In this document: piece after piece, positions 22,873 to 36,500 of the stretch
Layout of the letters: every line of letters begins with the position of its first letter
Position numbering within the stretch: position 1 is the first letter of the stretch
Source: Doris montereyensis
Taxonomy: Eukaryota > Mollusca > Gastropoda > Nudibranchia > Dorididae
DNA: 64,000 nucleotides
Direction: 5' to 3'
Assembly: GCA_037039925.1 (NCBI GenBank)
Contig: JAXRKP010000044.1
Span: 208,344-272,343, forward strand
Program-made: the position numbers and the translations under genes
The notes under the pieces: generated by a model
Databases searched by the model: none
Seen by the model: the letters and a program-made list of their open reading frames with translations, nothing else
What the model was told of the DNA's origin: nothing

Positions 22873-25626
22873 GTAAGTAAGTTATTGTATTTATTAACTA
22901 TATATAAACTTTTTGATACACGTAAACGATCAAAGAAGTGTTTCTTTGTTTGTAAACAGCTTGCTTCAGCTAACAAGGAACCACTACAACAAGAGCTCTC
23001 TTGTATTTTCTCTGTGTTGACGGGAAGAAAGCATGCTTGCGTTCCTTCACCACTTTCAGTCTCGATATTTGATAGGTGTGTGATGGAACCGTGTTTTTTG
23101 TTTTTTCCATGATGTTCTGTTTAAAAACATGCTGTTATGGATATGTGATGGGTCAATTTTTAACACAACGACTTTGATGTCAAGTTCCAAATCTAATGTC
23201 GCCACAAATGCCAGAAAGTGAAGAAGGAAATCAAAAACTCAAGAAGATTAGAAAACAACACACGGTCAGTAGTCAGTATGACACAGGGACGGGATATTTC
23301 AAATCATGAATCGAAAGTGTAAAATGGGTGTTTGGCTATAACGCACAAAACCTAAGTGAAATATTGTTATTTGATTAGCCTGATGAATTAGTTAGTGATC
23401 ACAAAGACTGAATTATTTTGATAATCATGGCTAGCTTTCAAATTATAACATCTAACATTACAGGGGCAAGGGGACATTTTAAATTCTCATCTTGGGCCCT
23501 TCATTTTTGAAGATTGTGTAAGTTCAGAAAGCTCTCACTTCAAGTTTTCTAGATCTAAGTTCTGAATCTGTCATCAATGTTATCTGTATTGTTCAGCAGT
23601 AGCAGGGATAACACTTCACTCAAACTCATAATCATAGTTAGTATACTCATTTGTGTCATTCACATAGATTCACCTTGTGTCTAGGCTGCAGATTTTGTGT
23701 GGTTTAGGAAAGGGAAGCAACTCACTTAATTGTATTCTCCCTCCCAATTCATTTCTTAGGTTTCATAATATTTTTTTTCAAATTTTTTCTAGATCTAGAT
23801 TCTAGATCTAGATCTGAATACTGAATAAAAATATATTTCTGTGTCATTAATTTCTACCACAAAATTTAGATCTAGCCTAGATTCTAATAGCATTTCAACT
23901 ACAACACACATTCAATTGGGGAAAGTTTTTAGAGAGGGAAAGAACATTGAATATATGAGAAATAAAAGATATAGACAGGTTTCACAAAACTAGGTCACTG
24001 AGATAACTGGAATTTTATCTATTTCCAGTTTCACCTGTAAAAACTTGTTCACACCCAATTTCATGATACAAATTATATACGTAAAAAAAAAAAAAATGTC
24101 GACTGTGTTTGATGAAAGTGTGTTTATCGCTAGGCCTATCTAATGTGTTTAATGTTCGAAATGTAGACAAGACATGATTTCCTCTCCTGACAGTCCCACC
24201 CGACAATTCAGTAAAATTGTTTTCTTTCAGATAAAAAAATGTATAAATGCATCAGCACAGCACTAAAATTATTTTTAAAAAACGGGTTTGAAAGCTTGTA
24301 TTTTTATCCCATAGGGTTGAATGAAAAATGCGGTCATTACGCAACGATGTCTGTCGTGAATTTTTCAAACTTTAGTAAGAGCATAATCCCTTTTTTTGTT
24401 TGCGAATGCCGTTTTTGGCTCAAATTGGTGAAACATTTATCAATTTACGTGAAAATCCGTTTTTTAAAGTAAAAAAACAAAATTCTGATAATAAAAAATT
24501 TTATATTCTCGCCCGATACTGTTGTCCATCCGCGACTTCGGACACTAAATAGCAACCGCATGATCAGTCACGGCATTCTCTTGATCGACACGAATGAGAG
24601 TAAACCTACAGGATTTTTTGGTGTGCTGGATATATTCAAAACACTTGTTTTTAGTGCAAAAATGATTTGTTTTTCTATTAATTGTATTATTTTTTAATTT
24701 TTTTACTCTTAAAAAAATATTTTGTGGTTATTTTTTTCTCATATGATATTATTATTTTTTTCCCCAAATAAATCTGTTAGAAATAATATAACTTCTATGA
24801 GACTTTATCTGATGTTTCTTTTTTGTTGTGGTTGTAAATTGTACAATTTGTTGTTATTTATGCATTTTGTAAAAACCCTGAAGGCACAGAGTTATATCCC
24901 TTAAATGTGGGGAAATAAGACTGAAATTCAACACAAGATTACTCACCGTACAAGGGTCTGCTATCTCTGAAAATTTCATATTCAAGACCCTGAGATAAAG
25001 AGCTTTAATTTGGTATATAATATGTACAATATTGTAGTCATAAATTTTTGTAATGAGAGGGAAGTCTCCTACACCCTTTTTGAAACCTGCCATAGATATA
25101 AATCTATAGAGAGAAACATGCAGACAAACATAATATTAATTTATGAAAGAAATGTTTTCCCCCCCCACTGCTGTCACTGAAGGAAACCTCAAAAACAGGC
25201 CATGTTTTTCCTATTTCCTTCAAGGTCCATAGAGCCAAAGCATATCCCAGGTCTATAGCGTGAAGTGGATTAGATGAAATTAATCACCTTCTAGACATGA
25301 CACTAGTGTGCTGCCTGTTTTTACTCTCAAGTTCTTGCTGGTACCCATTTGCACCTGGCTCAGTAGGGAAACTGTGTGTTAAATGTATTTCCCGAGGAAC
25401 ACGTCCGATCTAGCGTGCTTAGGGTTCAAACTCAGGACCTCATGATCCTGTCCAGCTACCTAACCACCCGGCCGTCGACACTGAGTGAAATAGGTGCTCA
25501 AGGAAAAACCATGGCTGTCTTTTGAGTCACCATTTTCTGTGGATTAGATAAAAGCTTTTAAAATAAATCCTTTTTTATTACCAGACCATCTTTATCAACA
25601 TTGTTTTGATCATATTTGCCTTACAG
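22873..25626 (+). other. USP36 5' UTR intron (inferred)
   Basis: No coding signal. Holds A/T-rich unique sequence and, near its 3' end, a minus-strand SINE family A copy (25200-25480). Clusters of TCTAGATC-type hexamers near 23790-23880 form a small simple-sequence patch. Confidence 0.4.
25200..25480 (-). mobile_element. SINE family A copy
   Basis: Minus strand: head GCCGGGTGGTTAGGTAGCTG, B-box-like GAGTTTGAACCCTAAGCACG, then CGGACGTGTTCCTCGGGAAA, GCCAGGTGCAAATGGGTACC, and the tail CACGCTATAGACCTGGGATA with GGCTCTATGGACCTTGAAGG. It is near full length, inserted in the 5' UTR intron of USP36. Confidence 0.8.
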
Positions 25627-25630
25627 GTTG

Positions 25631-28600
25631 ATGAATGTTATGCCTGATATATCTGGCAATATTGAGGAGATACAGAACACGTTAAAGGCCTCGTTGAGCC
25701 GAGGTCCTGGAGACATAGACCAAGATGTTGTGGCCAGATCAAACGTGTGCTGATGCACAGCATCAGCTTTACTCCCGCCTCAATACCGTACTCTCTGAAA
25801 TGCAATGAACTTAAAGCAAAGTACACGTCTTTGAACCCCTCAACTTCAAAGCAGGGATGGAGTGGGGCAGAGTCTCATAAATTGCCCGCAACTGGTAGGC
25901 CGTTTAATATTTTAATATTTTTGCTTTTTCGCCAAATATGTTTGATTAGTGCCAATATTAACCATGATTTTTCACTCTTTAATGTCCTGATTTATAATTA
26001 GATTATGGAGAACATTATTATATATTGATAGAAAAGTGTAAAAGTCTGAGATTTCCCCAAATGTTTCAAAGATCTTGATCATTTTCTTAGAGCTGATTAT
26101 AAAGCAACAAACCTTTTGTAATTTATCAATGCATACTTTCTTCTGAAATGTTTTCAGTATTTAATTAAATATCAAATATACAGGGGGAAAAAAGAAAGAA
26201 AAGACTGACATGCTGTTTTTATTCTTTTGTCTGAAGGTAAAGACATGAACTCCGGTGGTTCAGAACATCAAAATGGCGAATCCTTGCCAAACCCCAAGGT
26301 TGTCCTTTTCCCAGAGGAATTGGTCAAGATGGAGTGGAGTCGAATATCTCGCATTGGGGCAGGTCTGGTCAACATGGGAAACACCTGCTTCTTTAACTCA
26401 ACTCTTCAATGCTTGACCTACACAGCCCCGTTGGTCAACTACTGTTTGTCCAATGATCACAGGGGAAAATGTAAGTTTTCTTTCTATTTCTTCTTTTACT
26501 TCAAGATTCTTCTTCATCTGAATGTTCTTATTATTGATCAGTATTGTTATTTATCCTTTGCTTGCTTTACTTAAATGTTAAAGAACAATTTAATTGTTGA
26601 AAATATAAGTGTCTATTTAAAAAGATTGAAACTGAGGTCAAAAGTTTGACAATAATTATCATGTATGCATAGAGGTCTTCTAACGTGCAATGTAAGGACT
26701 TCATTATAAAAACTTGTAAATTTTGTTATTTAGCCGGCATGAATCTCTATATTTTAAGGACTTTGAAAGTTATTCTAAAATGATTGCATTGCCCTTCTGT
26801 TTATTTTTAACATTTGGAGTTCATACCCAAATGCAGTTGAAAGTTTCAAGTTATTTGAAATATCTCATCAATATGATTTAATGAGACAAACGAAATCAGT
26901 GTTTTATCAATATTATTTCATGTATGGAACAACCAGAATAATTTTCAATTAAATGGAATACAAAACTCATGCTTCCTGTCCAGGCAAGAAAAAGGATTTC
27001 TGTATGATGTGTGAAATCCAGTCGCACGTAAAAACATCCTTGGAATGTGGAGGTCGGTCGATCAAACCCCATTCGATGCTTCAGAAATTGCGCTGTAAGT
27101 ACTCAATTCTTGTTGTCACCAATCATATTTTGTAGTATTGTTATATCAAGTTTGTGACCATGTGACCTTTTTTATCATAATACCGTCCATTGTTTGCCCC
27201 TGTATGTATGGATGGCTGGTGTGCTCACATATTAAATAATTGACTTATTTGCATCATAAATTGGTTCATGTTTTCATTCATAATATCCTGGGTGGTTTGT
27301 TACGACATTGATAATTTTTGTTTTGACTTTTCTTTGTTATCACTATAATTATATTTGGCATTGTGAAATGTGAAGCTATGTGGCATAGTTGTAAGGCTGT
27401 CAGACTTGGGATGGTGAGGTCCTGAGTTTTGAATCGTGGCGATGGTCGATTTGACTCTGTGTTCCTCGACAAAGACCGGCATCGGGTGGGCAGACTAGGG
27501 GCCTATCCAGGAGATGAGGAAATATCACCTGTTCAGTTTGTGCTATAGTCTCTGGTGGTAGAGGCTATATGAGCCCTGAAGGGATGTTACCAGACCTGCC
27601 TAGTTTTACGACTTTCCCATAACTGCTACGAAAAATTGATGCTGTTTACGGGACTAGGAAACAGCAAGACAGATTACAATTTTTTGAGAGTATGAGCTCC
27701 CGAGGGAAAAATTCGGGGAAAAACTTTTTGAAACTAAAACGGTTGGTTCCATACGGAAGGTTATAAGCCTAATACAATGATGGTGATTCCAGGTGTGCAC
27801 TGTCTTCTTCGCATAATGATACAGTAAGAGGGAGAGAAAATAATGCTATTAGCACAGGTTCAATATAGTTCAAGATTTCTCAGCTTTCACCTTTATTCCG
27901 CCCCATACTCTGTGAAACAATTATCGATCGATAAAAAACACAAATTTGCGCTAGTCCAGTGTGGCGGCGAGAATTATGATCTTGAACACTTTTCACGGCG
28001 CTCTATGTGAATGTAAGTAGTCGGAAGGGGGGTGTCGGTTGTAGATTTTTTATGCTGTTGTGCGTTTCTGTCTATCTCTCTCTCTCTCCCTCAGGGCAAA
28101 TCGGTCTATACTTATCGCATCCTCACTCTTTGTATAAGCCGTGAAGTTTATCGATTTTAGCAGAATGTCACACATGATAAACCCATAGTGCATAGGATAG
28201 ATAGTATAAAGGTTTTTTTTTAACAAAAAAAACCAGGACAAGTAAAGTATCGGTTTGTCCACCCACACGATCAGAAACATGCGAGTCATCAACGGTAAGG
28301 CAATAGTGGTGTCACTCACCACAAACACAGACTTTACATCATATTGAAAACCAGGGAGCAGCCAGGAAATCTCCTATATTCCCTAGCATTGCATTACTAA
28401 ATAAACACCAAGGCACTCTCAGTCAAAGGACCAGTCGTGCCGCGTCACTGGCAGGCGACCAAGAATTTTTTACAGCTGTGCCCCATGGCTGAAAAACAGG
28501 ACTTTTAAAAGCCAACTTGCTCGTCCCATAGTGCTTTGCTATCTCTTACAGTCATATATCTGGAATCCCCGGGTTCAAAGCATTAAGATGGTATATTACA

Positions 28601-31600
28601 CTTGTAAGAAATATAACATATAAATTTTGACAAAAGAGGGAGAAGGACCATTTAGTCCAAGCTTTCAAGTAGGGTTAAATTTTACCGCTAAATGGTTACA
28701 TAGATTTATATTCAGACCCAGATTCTTCAATGTCAGATTGTTCATATTTTCAATTGAAATAACGAAAACATGAGGGAGCTATTATTAAATTTTGAGGTTG
28801 AAACTAGGCAGGTCTGCGTTGCTGTACTAACATAAAGCTCTGAAAGAAGCTTCAAGATAAAGTCACAATGAAAAAATGAGCTGTGTCAGAAACTACAAAA
28901 CATATTCAAATAGGCTGTTTTTAAGTATTCATAGAGACAAAAGCATTTACATTCTGCAGACAAAAGCATTTAAATTCCTGTAACTATAAATACCCCTCTC
29001 TGTCTCTCTCATTTCTTTTATTTAGGCATAGCAAAACACATGAAATGGGGAAGGCAGGAAGATGCTCATGAATTCCTTCGGTTTGTCGTTGATCATTTAC
29101 AGCAGTCATGTTTTAATGGAGAAACCAAGTAAGTATGGGGATCAATAACTGTCAAAACGTAAACTTGTCTACGAACTGGTCAGAACTGCATTTTACACAG
29201 TGCAATAACTCATGGTATTCTAAGACATATAGGACATAACTATTCATATTATCCTGGATAGATGCTATCAAGTATTTTCTAAAAAGTTAATGGTAGAGAT
29301 CTTGTGGCTTTGTTTTGTCAATATTTCAATTTAATTTGTGACAGTTTGAATTTTATATTATGAGTACTTGATTTTGGATTCTTTATTGTGTTAAAATTTA
29401 TATTCTATACTATTCACTGATGTCGTAACTTGTCTATTAACATATTTGATTTCTTCCCTGACTAACAAATATTAAAACATTAGAATATGTAGCATTGAAT
29501 CGGTCTTTGCTTGAACATGATGTGTGATTAAAAATTTGTTTACTCCAATGAACACATTGTCGTGACATTCTCAGGTTGGATCGGTTCAGCAAGGAAACCA
29601 CTGTGATAAATCAGATCTTTGGGGGCTACCTGAGGAGCCAAGGTAATCAAAATTAAGTCTTGTCAAAAAATTTATGACTTGTGATTTTTCTGGAATTTAA
29701 AATAATGAAAGTGTCCTGAATCAGACATGAAAACGAATTTCTGATTTCCATAAATTTATAACATGATATCATGTCTTGCTGTTCATGATTTATTTGCAGA
29801 ATTTGATATGTCTGATGTTTACCATTTTAAGTTTTATTTTAAAATGACTTTTATTTGAATACATTTCAGTTACTTGTCTTCGATGCCAAGCTAAGTCAAA
29901 TACCTTTGATCCTTTCATGGATTTAAGTTTGGATATAAAGGTAACTGACTTTTCATGAGATTTGTGACACATAGGAATTCAAAATTGATCACAGAAACCT
30001 ATGCCATAAATAAAGTGTAAACAAATTCTTGAGAATATAAGGCTGTATGCCGGATATTCTTTTGTATCCTTTAAGTTGTCTCTCAGAGATTTTGATAATG
30101 TAACATCATTGATACGTTGTACCAGCAACATGCCTTCCATGTTTGCTTTTTGAATGGCTTACAGCAGCTGTCTGGGACTTATCATGAAATTCCAGGGTTC
30201 TGATGGGAACTTACAGGATGACAAATAAGAATAACTGTTTGCAAACAGCTGCTTCCTGTAAATTATGGAGAAGAGAAAACTTGGAATCGAGCGTTTTAAA
30301 ATGAACATTGGGCTACAAATTTTAACACATAGCAATTCGAGATAGCATCTACTAAAGAAGGCTCACTTCAGTTGAAATTCTCCACCATTGTGTACGTTGG
30401 TTATGTCATTTTAAAAATCTGCTACGTGGTTTTTATCTATTTTATTTATTCATATATTGCTCTCTTTATCCATTATTTTCTAGTTGAAGAAGTTCAATAA
30501 TGTTATAACAAGCTATCCTATTAGTGCTAATTGAATAGTAAAAGTGAGATGTTTGATCATTTGAATCCATTGACCTTGCCAATGAAGAAAATTTTGTGAG
30601 ACTGATATGGATTGTTACTTTTCTTCACACATTTTTCCTTGTTTCATGATCTACGTTCAACCAATGATGATTTTTTATACTTAGTCTCATGACTAATTTA
30701 TCAAGTGTTTTGTTTTCAATTTGATTTTCCTTCCATCTCATCTTGTCACGAAGGAGTCAACACTCTGGAAGAAGCTTTGATGAAATTTGTGAAACCAGAA
30801 ATTCTTGAACAGGAAAATGCCTACAAATGCCCCAAGTAAGACAATTCATTTGGAAAATGTCATTGATTTTATTTTGTTAAAAGCTGAACATATTTTAACT
30901 ACACGGTCTTCACAAATAGTTTTTTAGTAATGGTTTGTTTACATGGCTTTGTTCAATTCACTTGTCCCTTGTTTTGAGAGCACATTGTTTAGGAGAGAAA
31001 GTTTTTATATTTTACTTGACATCTACTATGTGTTTAAAATTTGATCCTTTACGTGTAACTAGAGTTATTTTGCATCAAATGAATTATTTTTCTTCTTCTT
31101 TTTTTTACTTAGTTTCGTTTGCTACGAAAAATCTCTTTCACACAGCATTACACTATGTAAATTGGGGTCCCCTTCATTTAGTCCCCTTTAGACACCTAGT
31201 TGCACCAGAGAAGGACGATGAAAGGAGATTGGTGTGCAGATCAGAACACTGTGTTCACGTCAAAGATCTCTTGGCTGTTTTTCAGGGCAGTCTGAACAAA
31301 ATTAAAATTCTTACCAGAAAACCCCAGAGGTCACCTCAGTTTGGACGGGGGTAAAATAAAATAAAATATCGATGATTAAGAAAAGAAAAAAGGTTTGATT
31401 TTAATTCAAAATCATTTTCATATCCACAGATGTCGAAACAAAGTTCGTGCTCAGAAAAGATTCTCAATCCAGAAGCCGCCGAATGTATTAACAGTACAGT
31501 TAAATAGGTATGATAAACCTTACTCACTTGACAAAAGTTAACTGGCTCTCCTCAATATTGAATTGTTTGATAACAGTAACCTCCTACGGAGGGTTGAAAA

Positions 31601-33500
31601 GGGGAAGATCTTCGGTGTTGCAGTGCTTGCCCCTGATAGTGCTAGGGTTTGCACCACAGGGTGGATGGAAAATTGTCTGATGTGGAAAAGTATTTGATCT
31701 GGCAGCTGGTCCTTTTGAAGAAAATCTCAAACCGTTTGACGGGCATGTGGATTTGTATAAACAAGGAAAACCGTTATTAATTTACTCATGGATTATTGAC
31801 TTTCTTACAGTAACTTCTAAACAGTCAATTACTAGTTTGATTTTTAAAAGAATATGTATGTTTCATTGCAGAATTGATTTTCTTTTACATGAGATTTTTC
31901 TTTTGTTACTTGTAAATCATTAGAATTTCCCTTTTAGTTTCTATCTGTGTTTCTGAATACGTCAGCCTTAAAAAAGACCTGATGTAATTTCCTGGTTCTG
32001 ATGAATAGTTTTTTCTGTGTGGTTGTCATTTTAGATCAATATTTTCATCCATGTTTGATAATACGCAGGCTTTTATTTTGTTCTGTGACAGTTAAATGAC
32101 TCACTTAGTCTCAAGAGGAAGAAATTGCAACTTTTTTGTGAATGTTTTAATAAATTTTAATGTTTCTCTCCCACCCCCCACCCCCATGAACTTCCAGGTT
32201 TGATTTCAATAGGCATTTATCAGGAAAGATCAACAAATTCATCAAGTATCCAGAACGTATAAACATCCGTAATTTTATGAGTTTGAGGCAGGTAAGTGGG
32301 TCAAACAGTTTTCTACCTAGGTCAAGCTTATAAGCGTCTCAAAATGTTTTGTATGAATGTGTTTTAGTTTGTCTGCCCATAAAAAGAATGTTTATCTGAA
32401 AGTTTGGGGGAAATTGTATTTTGTTTTACGTAATTTACATCATTGTGCCAGAAGACTAATTATTCCAAGTTGTATTATTTGCACACTGCCATCCACATCA
32501 CTCAATTTATTTTTCCCTCTTTCGTGAACGCTGTCCTTACTCCAAGCAAATATCTCTACGGTGGCGGTACGTTCTGAACGTTCCACAGAAAGAATTAGAG
32601 TTTTAAGAAGTCACAGTTATATGAACTCTTTAGGCAGAGGACATGTTTCCCACTTCTTTTTCCCTCTAGATCTAAAGTAAAGTTTGTTTTTAATTGTTAT
32701 TTTATTTACCAAAGTCCACTTTCCACAAATGCCCACACACACAAGCTGTTATATAGATGGAGTACTTTGATTCTCAAATTGTTTTGTTTCTTGTCCGTTG
32801 CCACTCATGCCTAGGGGAAGGAATTATTAGAGCAGAGCAGATTTGCTTTTTTAAACAAATAAATAAACATAAAAATCTCAACAACTTGATTGTATTTATA
32901 AATGATTGTTTGAATTGTTTTAGTTTCATATTTGTTTTTAAAAGGGGAACGAAAACCGGATTCAACTTTCATACATGTCATTGTTGTCGATATAAAACAT
33001 TGTTTTCATTTTGCAGTCAGTTCTTAGATTGGTTTGTTTTCACCACAAAGGTTTGAAGTCACGTGTTGTCTTTTCTTCTCTCTTCCATTCTCTCAGGGAG
33101 ATCCTGTGTATTATCAGCTGTACGGGGTGCTAGTCCACTCAGGGCATAGCAGTGACCATGGCCACTATTACAGCTATGTCAAATCTCCCAGCAAAACCTG
33201 GTACTGCATGAATGACTCCATTGTAAGTTTGATAGAATGTGAAAAATCTTTTTTTTTTATGTATGTATATTAAATTTCTTTTGTTGTCATTGCACACGCC
33301 TCATAGTCTCCTCAGATCTCAAAAAAAAAATCTCCTCAAATTTGAGAAAATTTGTCTCAAATGTCCCCAAAGCAAGTTAAAGTTTGTGGAACAAGTGTAG
33401 TAGTAGTAGCAGTTAGTAGAAGGTCGACGCCTAATAATATTTAACACAATACCACTGTACAGGTGCCTGCATTAATCAGGGTGCTCTATACCTAATTCTT

Positions 33501-33535
<35 letters not shown>

Positions 33536-36500
33536 GTCTATCTGTGTGTATGTCTTTCTCTCTCTCAGGGATGGGGTTTTCCGTTTTTCCCCGGATATCC
33601 AGGTTTTTTGACACGTCGAAAGGACCTCCAGGGTTTTCAGATGAGACTTCTGAGGTTTTTTAAATGGCGGCAAGGGAGTCGGTGTTTCGGTGAAAAATGA
33701 CGTAATATACTTTTGAAAAATAAACCCATAGATATATATAGGTAGTTACCATACAGGACTCAACTCCAAAACCCTGTCTGAAATGATACAGATCTCTCTT
33801 GGTATCTCCAGACCTGCCAACCTCCCAAAATGATCAGGAAATTCCCGATTTGAATGCGTTGCTGCCGACATTTTCCCGAAAAACGGTTAAGAGAAAAAAA
33901 ATTCACTAAGAAATTAAACATGCGATACAACATTACTAATAACGCGTTAAAACAAGAAAGAGAGAGAGAAAATAATATTAATAACACAAATTCAAGTAGA
34001 GTTCAAGATTTCTCAGCTACCACTCCCGTCCCTTATTCCCAGAAGCAATTATCGATGTATAAAGACACAAGGGGGGACATTGTTGGCAAGATTGCTTTCT
34101 TTTCTGTTAGCTACTTGGTGCCGTTATTGCGTTTCACACCTGAGATGTCGCTGGACACAAACGCAGACTTCACATATTATTGAGAACTAAGAAACTCTCC
34201 AAACCAGATGTCCAAGCGTTGCGTCACTAACAAGGAACACAACGTGGGGTCTGGCCTTAACAGGATTCGAATCCGGGAGCTCATTGTCTCCAGTCTGGCC
34301 CCCAACCACTCAGCCACCGACACTTCAAAGAGAGATGAAAAGTTCAAAGAAAAGGAATATTGTTGCTTGGGAGGGGGGGGGTGTAAATTGATAAATTATG
34401 AGAAAAGCAGATAAGAGTAGAGAACCCTTTTTGAAAAAATTAAAAAGTTTTTGATCTACACAGTAGCTGTTTTCAAGCCAAATTTGTGTCAACAAGATCT
34501 TAACTGGGATGGAAACAAGAAACAAAGATGATTTAGAAATAGACTGATCATAAAGCATGTATTGTATAAACCAGGCAAAAGGTGCAGCTGCTTTTAAAAT
34601 GAGGCTCCTAAAAGCTAAGAATATGTTAGGTCATATGTTCATGTTGTTATACTGTATGTCTATGAATGTGAGTTTTGTTTTGTTCATCAGGCAAGGAGAG
34701 TATTTATTTAGTCATGTGATTTCAAATGTGCATGTGACAAGAGCCATGTTGTGTGAGTAGGTAATTAGAAGGCTGAAGATCCAACATCCAATTTCAGGTT
34801 CACCAAGCTGGCCACAACACTGTCTTTTCTGCTGATGCTTACGTTTTGTTTTATGCTCGCATCAACAAAAGCCCTGCGACAGCACCATCCAGCCCGAAAC
34901 CCGCTTTTTCTCCCACTTCAAAGGTTGGTTTAGTTTATCACGAGTTGCTTTTTTCTTTAATGGTGAATTTATTGTTGTTTATGGGATCACCTAAACGAAC
35001 AATAAAAAGGAGTTCCTGTGTACAGGTAACAGCACTCTGCACTTGTTAAAGATCCCTTGGCTGTTTTCAGGGCAGTCGGGGCAAAATTAAAAAAGCTACC
35101 AAAAGTCCTGAGATCACCTTAGTTGTGGATGTGGGTAAATCAAATGAAATAAAAAAATTATGAAGGTCTACTGCCAGCGCAATATGACACGTTCCAAGAT
35201 GAGATTGGTATGGAAAGATGAAACGGAAATGTGACAGTAAGACATGTCATAAAAAAAAAGTCCATGAGGCTTTCAATCCTAAATGTAGAATTCCGTCTGT
35301 TGACACGGCCTAGGCATTGTTACTACTTTTAAAATTTTTCTCATATCAGGAAGTGGTGAGACTTATTTCAGTTAGTCTTCACCCTATTGAGGATGGCCTC
35401 TGCTTTCATTCTCTATTTATTATTCTTATGTTATATTTCATTCAATGGATTATCCCAAAAGTGAAGATGAATTTTATTCTGTTAATATCAGTGTTAGATC
35501 AGAAATTAGAAGTTGTCTGTAGACTATATCACAACTCAATAAGGACAAGCAAATAGTTTTATTGATACGACCATCCTGTTTTCATTTCAGAATTCATTTA
35601 TTGGACCAGTCCTGCCAAATCATGTGAAGGAAAAACCAGTTTTGACAAATGGAGTCCATGGTGAGACTGATGAAGATTACAAAAACCTGGGCTGATTTTG
35701 TTTGGTTCTAAAATATTTTAAATTTGTTATGGTAGAAGAACATGTTTCAATGATTATGTGTCTTGTGGCATATTGTAGCATGTCCTCCATGGCTTGACAA
35801 AGTCATATTCCTATTCAGTATGAGCTTTGAAACAATGGTAATATGTTTAGCTCCTGGCTGACAGATTTTGTTTATTTATTGGGAAAGTTGTATTTAAATC
35901 AGAGCAGGGGTAATTTCCCTAGAGCACACTTCTTACATTGCAATGTAGAGGTCTGTGGTTTAAATCTTAACTTGTGCATGCATGCTAATACTTTCCTGGA
36001 TTTTTGATTTGTGTGCACATGGAAGACATTTTCTAGCCCTTGTCAGATTGTAGTCTGTAGTGGGCAGTTGGGGGCATGACTGGTAGGTCACACATCTTCC
36101 CTTTCTCTCTTTCACTCATTTTTTATCATCTCGCTGTCTCCTCTTAATTTTATCCTGAGATCACCACATATGGTAGATGGAGTAAATTTCAATCAGTTTG
36201 TCAATTTTGTAGTCTGTAGGAAATCGTTGGAAAGGAATAGGAAAACTCAGGTAAGTTACAGGTACATGATTGTTGTTAAGATCCTGTTACAGTTTGAAGA
36301 ATATCCAGACAGAATGGGAACAGTTGATATGAAATCTTAACATCAATCTTTAGTAGAACAAGATGAAGATGTTGTGGACAGAAGCAATGTTGTGGAAAGA
36401 AGCAATGTTGTGGAAAGAAGCAATGTTGTGGACAGAAGCAATGTTGTGGAAAGAAGCAATGTTGTGGACAGAAGCAATGTTGTGGACAGAAGCAATGTTG

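Larger units (their letters stand above)
33223..34797 (+). other. USP36 intron 10: CT microsatellite and TE fragments
   Basis: A TC-rich microsatellite at 33499-33570, a second copy of the CAGACCTGCC-type element at 33809-34185, and a minus-strand SINE A head at 34205-34325. The rest is unique AT-rich sequence. Confidence 0.6.
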
